Assembly (NCBI GenBank): GCA_038205115.1
Contig: JBBRCE010000024.1
Location: forward strand, 1-64,000
Direction: 5' to 3'
DNA: 64,000 nt
Origin: JBBRCE01 sp038205115
GTDB lineage: Bacteria; Planctomycetota; Planctomycetia; Pirellulales; JBBRCE01
A program made the translations under genes and the position numbers. Position 1 is the first letter of the stretch. Each line of letters starts with the position of its first letter. Shown piece after piece: positions 62,802 through 64,000 of this stretch. The notes beneath the pieces were generated by a model. The model worked only from the letters and a program-made list of their open reading frames with translations. It ran no database searches and was not told the origin of the DNA.

Positions 62802-64000
62802 CTACGGTTTGCCAATGCAGTACAACGCCTTATAAGTGCGGATGAAAATCTGGCCGTCGCTCAGCGCCAGCGAACCACGCGTGAGTTCGCCGAGTTTGTT
62901 TTTCTCGCGCAGCTTGAAGGTTGGCGACGCGTCGATCACATGGGTTTCGCCGCCAACGTCGATATTGTAGAGCTTGCCTTCAGCCAGCACCATCGAACTC
63001 CAAGCATATGCGCCGACACGTTCCTTCCAAACGGATTTGCCGGTAGCCAATTCGATGCATTCCAGCGTTGGCTCGTTGACCAGGTAAATATGGTCTTGAT
63101 GGATCACGCCGGAACCGATGCGTTGCGGATTCTTTTCTTCGCGCCACAGCCGATTGGCGTCGGTGATGTCGCCGCGGCCGCCGACTTTCAGGCCCAGCGC
63201 CGGCCCCGTGAAGCCGGACATGCCAACCAATGTATGGCCATCGAACAGCGGCGAGGTATACGATAGATCGCTCAATCCGCGGCAGGTCCAAAGTTCCTCG
63301 CCCGTCTTGGGGTCGAAGGCCGCCATTCGCTGCGGCAGCGAAGCCACGATCTGTTGCTGGCCTTCAATCGTGGCCACAATGGGCGTACACCACGTGCCTT
63401 TGAACTGTTCGACCTTTTCGGACTGCGCGCTGGGCAGGGCATGCTGCCAGACTTTTTCGCCTGTGTCGAGATTCACTGCCAACAGCGATGCGTTCAAACC
63501 GGGACCGCACAGCAAAATGACTTTGTCGTCGACGATGATCGGGCTCGAGGCGTTGCCCCAGATATGTTCGAATTTGCCGAGGTCGTAATGCCAACGCCGC
63601 TTGCCTTGCTGGGCGATGTCGTAGGCTTCCAAGCCGGCCGAACCGTACCAGGCGACCAGCGTTTTGCCATCGGTCACTGGCGAAGCGGAGCAGAAAGGGT
63701 TGGTGGTGTGCGACGACTCTTTGTCTTTGTATTCCAGGCCCGCTCTCCAAAGTTGCTGACCGGTTTTGCGATCGTAGCACAGCGTGCCGCGCCAACTTTG
63801 TGCGTCGTTAGCCTGAGTGACGAAGACCAATCCACCGCTAACGATCGGCGTGGAATTGCCAGGGCCCGGCAGTTCGCTGCGCCAAACGATATTTTCTTGC
63901 TTGGACCATTTCTCCGGGAAACCTTTGTCGTGCGAAATGCCTTGGCCACGGGCGCCGCGCCAGGCTGGCCAATCTTCTGCGCGAGAGACGGTCGCCAGGC
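62802..64000 (-). CDS. PQQ-type beta-propeller protein, 5' end outside the window
   Basis: The frame stays open from its stop to the right edge, so the start is missing. The first visible codons spell a stretch with DWPAWRGARGQGIS, the usual start of the mature planctomycete PQQ propeller right behind the signal peptide. So only the signal peptide and a few residues are lost. Blades follow, such as CYDRKTGQQLWRAG, AVNLDTGEKVWQHA and AFDPKTGEELW. Thought to be periplasmic. It converges on the alcohol dehydrogenase-like gene. Confidence 0.88.
   Translation of the reverse strand, partial: LATVSRAEDWPAWRGARGQGISHDKGFPEKWSKQENIVWRSELPGPGNSTPIVSGGLVFVTQANDAQSWRGTLCYDRKTGQQLWRAGLEYKDKESSHTTNPFCSASPVTDGKTLVAWYGSAGLEAYDIAQQGKRRWHYDLGKFEHIWGNASSPIIVDDKVILLCGPGLNASLLAVNLDTGEKVWQHALPSAQSEKVEQFKGTWCTPIVATIEGQQQIVASLPQRMAAFDPKTGEELWTCRGLSDLSYTSPLFDGHTLVGMSGFTGPALGLKVGGRGDITDANRLWREEKNPQRIGSGVIHQDHIYLVNEPTLECIELATGKSVWKERVGAYAWSSMVLAEGKLYNIDVGGETHVIDASPTFKLREKNKLGELTRGSLALSDGQIFIRTYKALYCIGKP

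Noticed and set aside
1..64000. CRISPR arrays, insertion sequences, prophage genes, rRNA or complete tRNA genes
   Set aside because: No regular spaced repeats, transposase motifs or conserved RNA sequences were seen; only short hairpins and one tRNA-like arm.

Overview
The window looks like a chromosomal segment of a planctomycete, probably of the Pirellulales type. The reasons are the many secreted PQQ-type beta-propeller proteins, a BBP7-type outer-membrane barrel with a Gly/Met-rich N-terminus, a sulfatase next to a heme-binding repeat protein and a glycoside hydrolase, a Tat-exported protein of a kind I associate with this phylum, a secreted VCBS/FG-GAP protein, and moderately GC-rich coding with frequent GTG starts. 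This is inference from gene content; no rRNA or tRNA gene is visible to confirm it.

Layout. 0.7-8.3 kb: a minus-strand operon of three exported proteins (very long TPR protein, VCBS/FG-GAP protein, PQQ propeller) behind a strong sigma70-like promoter. 8.6-18.9 kb: AAA ATPase, TlpA-like thioredoxin, penicillin-acylase-family hydrolase, TIM-barrel isomerase, leucyl aminopeptidase, Gfo/Idh/MocA oxidoreductase. 19.0-22.5 kb: lexA with an unusual promoter (four TGTAC words) and three 26-bp hairpin repeats behind it, a lipoprotein, a soluble histidine kinase, a DinB-like protein. 22.6-28.6 kb: two-gene ABC importer without a binding protein, MoxR-like ATPase, ArfB-type ribosome rescue factor, ZAS-type anti-sigma candidate. 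29.3-35.8 kb: Tex with a large low-complexity insertion, a TraB-like exported protein, a short SecA paralogue.

36-43 kb is the most striking block. It is a continuous minus-strand proteostasis island: PSP1 protein with Cys-rich tail, groEL (His and GGM tail), groES, a second groEL without GGM tail, dnaJ, grpE (overlapping dnaJ) and an FmdB zinc ribbon with a charged tail. The dnaJ leader has no Shine-Dalgarno sequence and carries four G4 tracts on the opposite strand.

43-64 kb: membrane-anchored PQQ propeller, BBP7 barrel with a long three-tier terminator hairpin, ClpP-like protein that seems to lack the catalytic Asp, ilvD, YceI, Tat protein, a half-length UvrC-like nuclease, a signal peptidase I with zinc ribbon and a very large insertion, a GGQ release-factor-like protein with an HTH-like C-terminus, an exported GH5/heme-binding/sulfatase run, an SGNH hydrolase, a Bax inhibitor-1 family protein, a zinc alcohol dehydrogenase-like protein and a PQQ propeller cut by the window edge.

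No CRISPR array, insertion sequence, prophage or recognisable tRNA was found. The best candidates for undescribed biology are the chaperone island with its G4-flanked dnaJ leader, the TGTAC cluster in front of lexA, the Tex and LepB insertions, and the short SecA. Most starts were re-chosen to the first in-frame ATG/GTG that gives a good ribosome-binding site or signal peptide.
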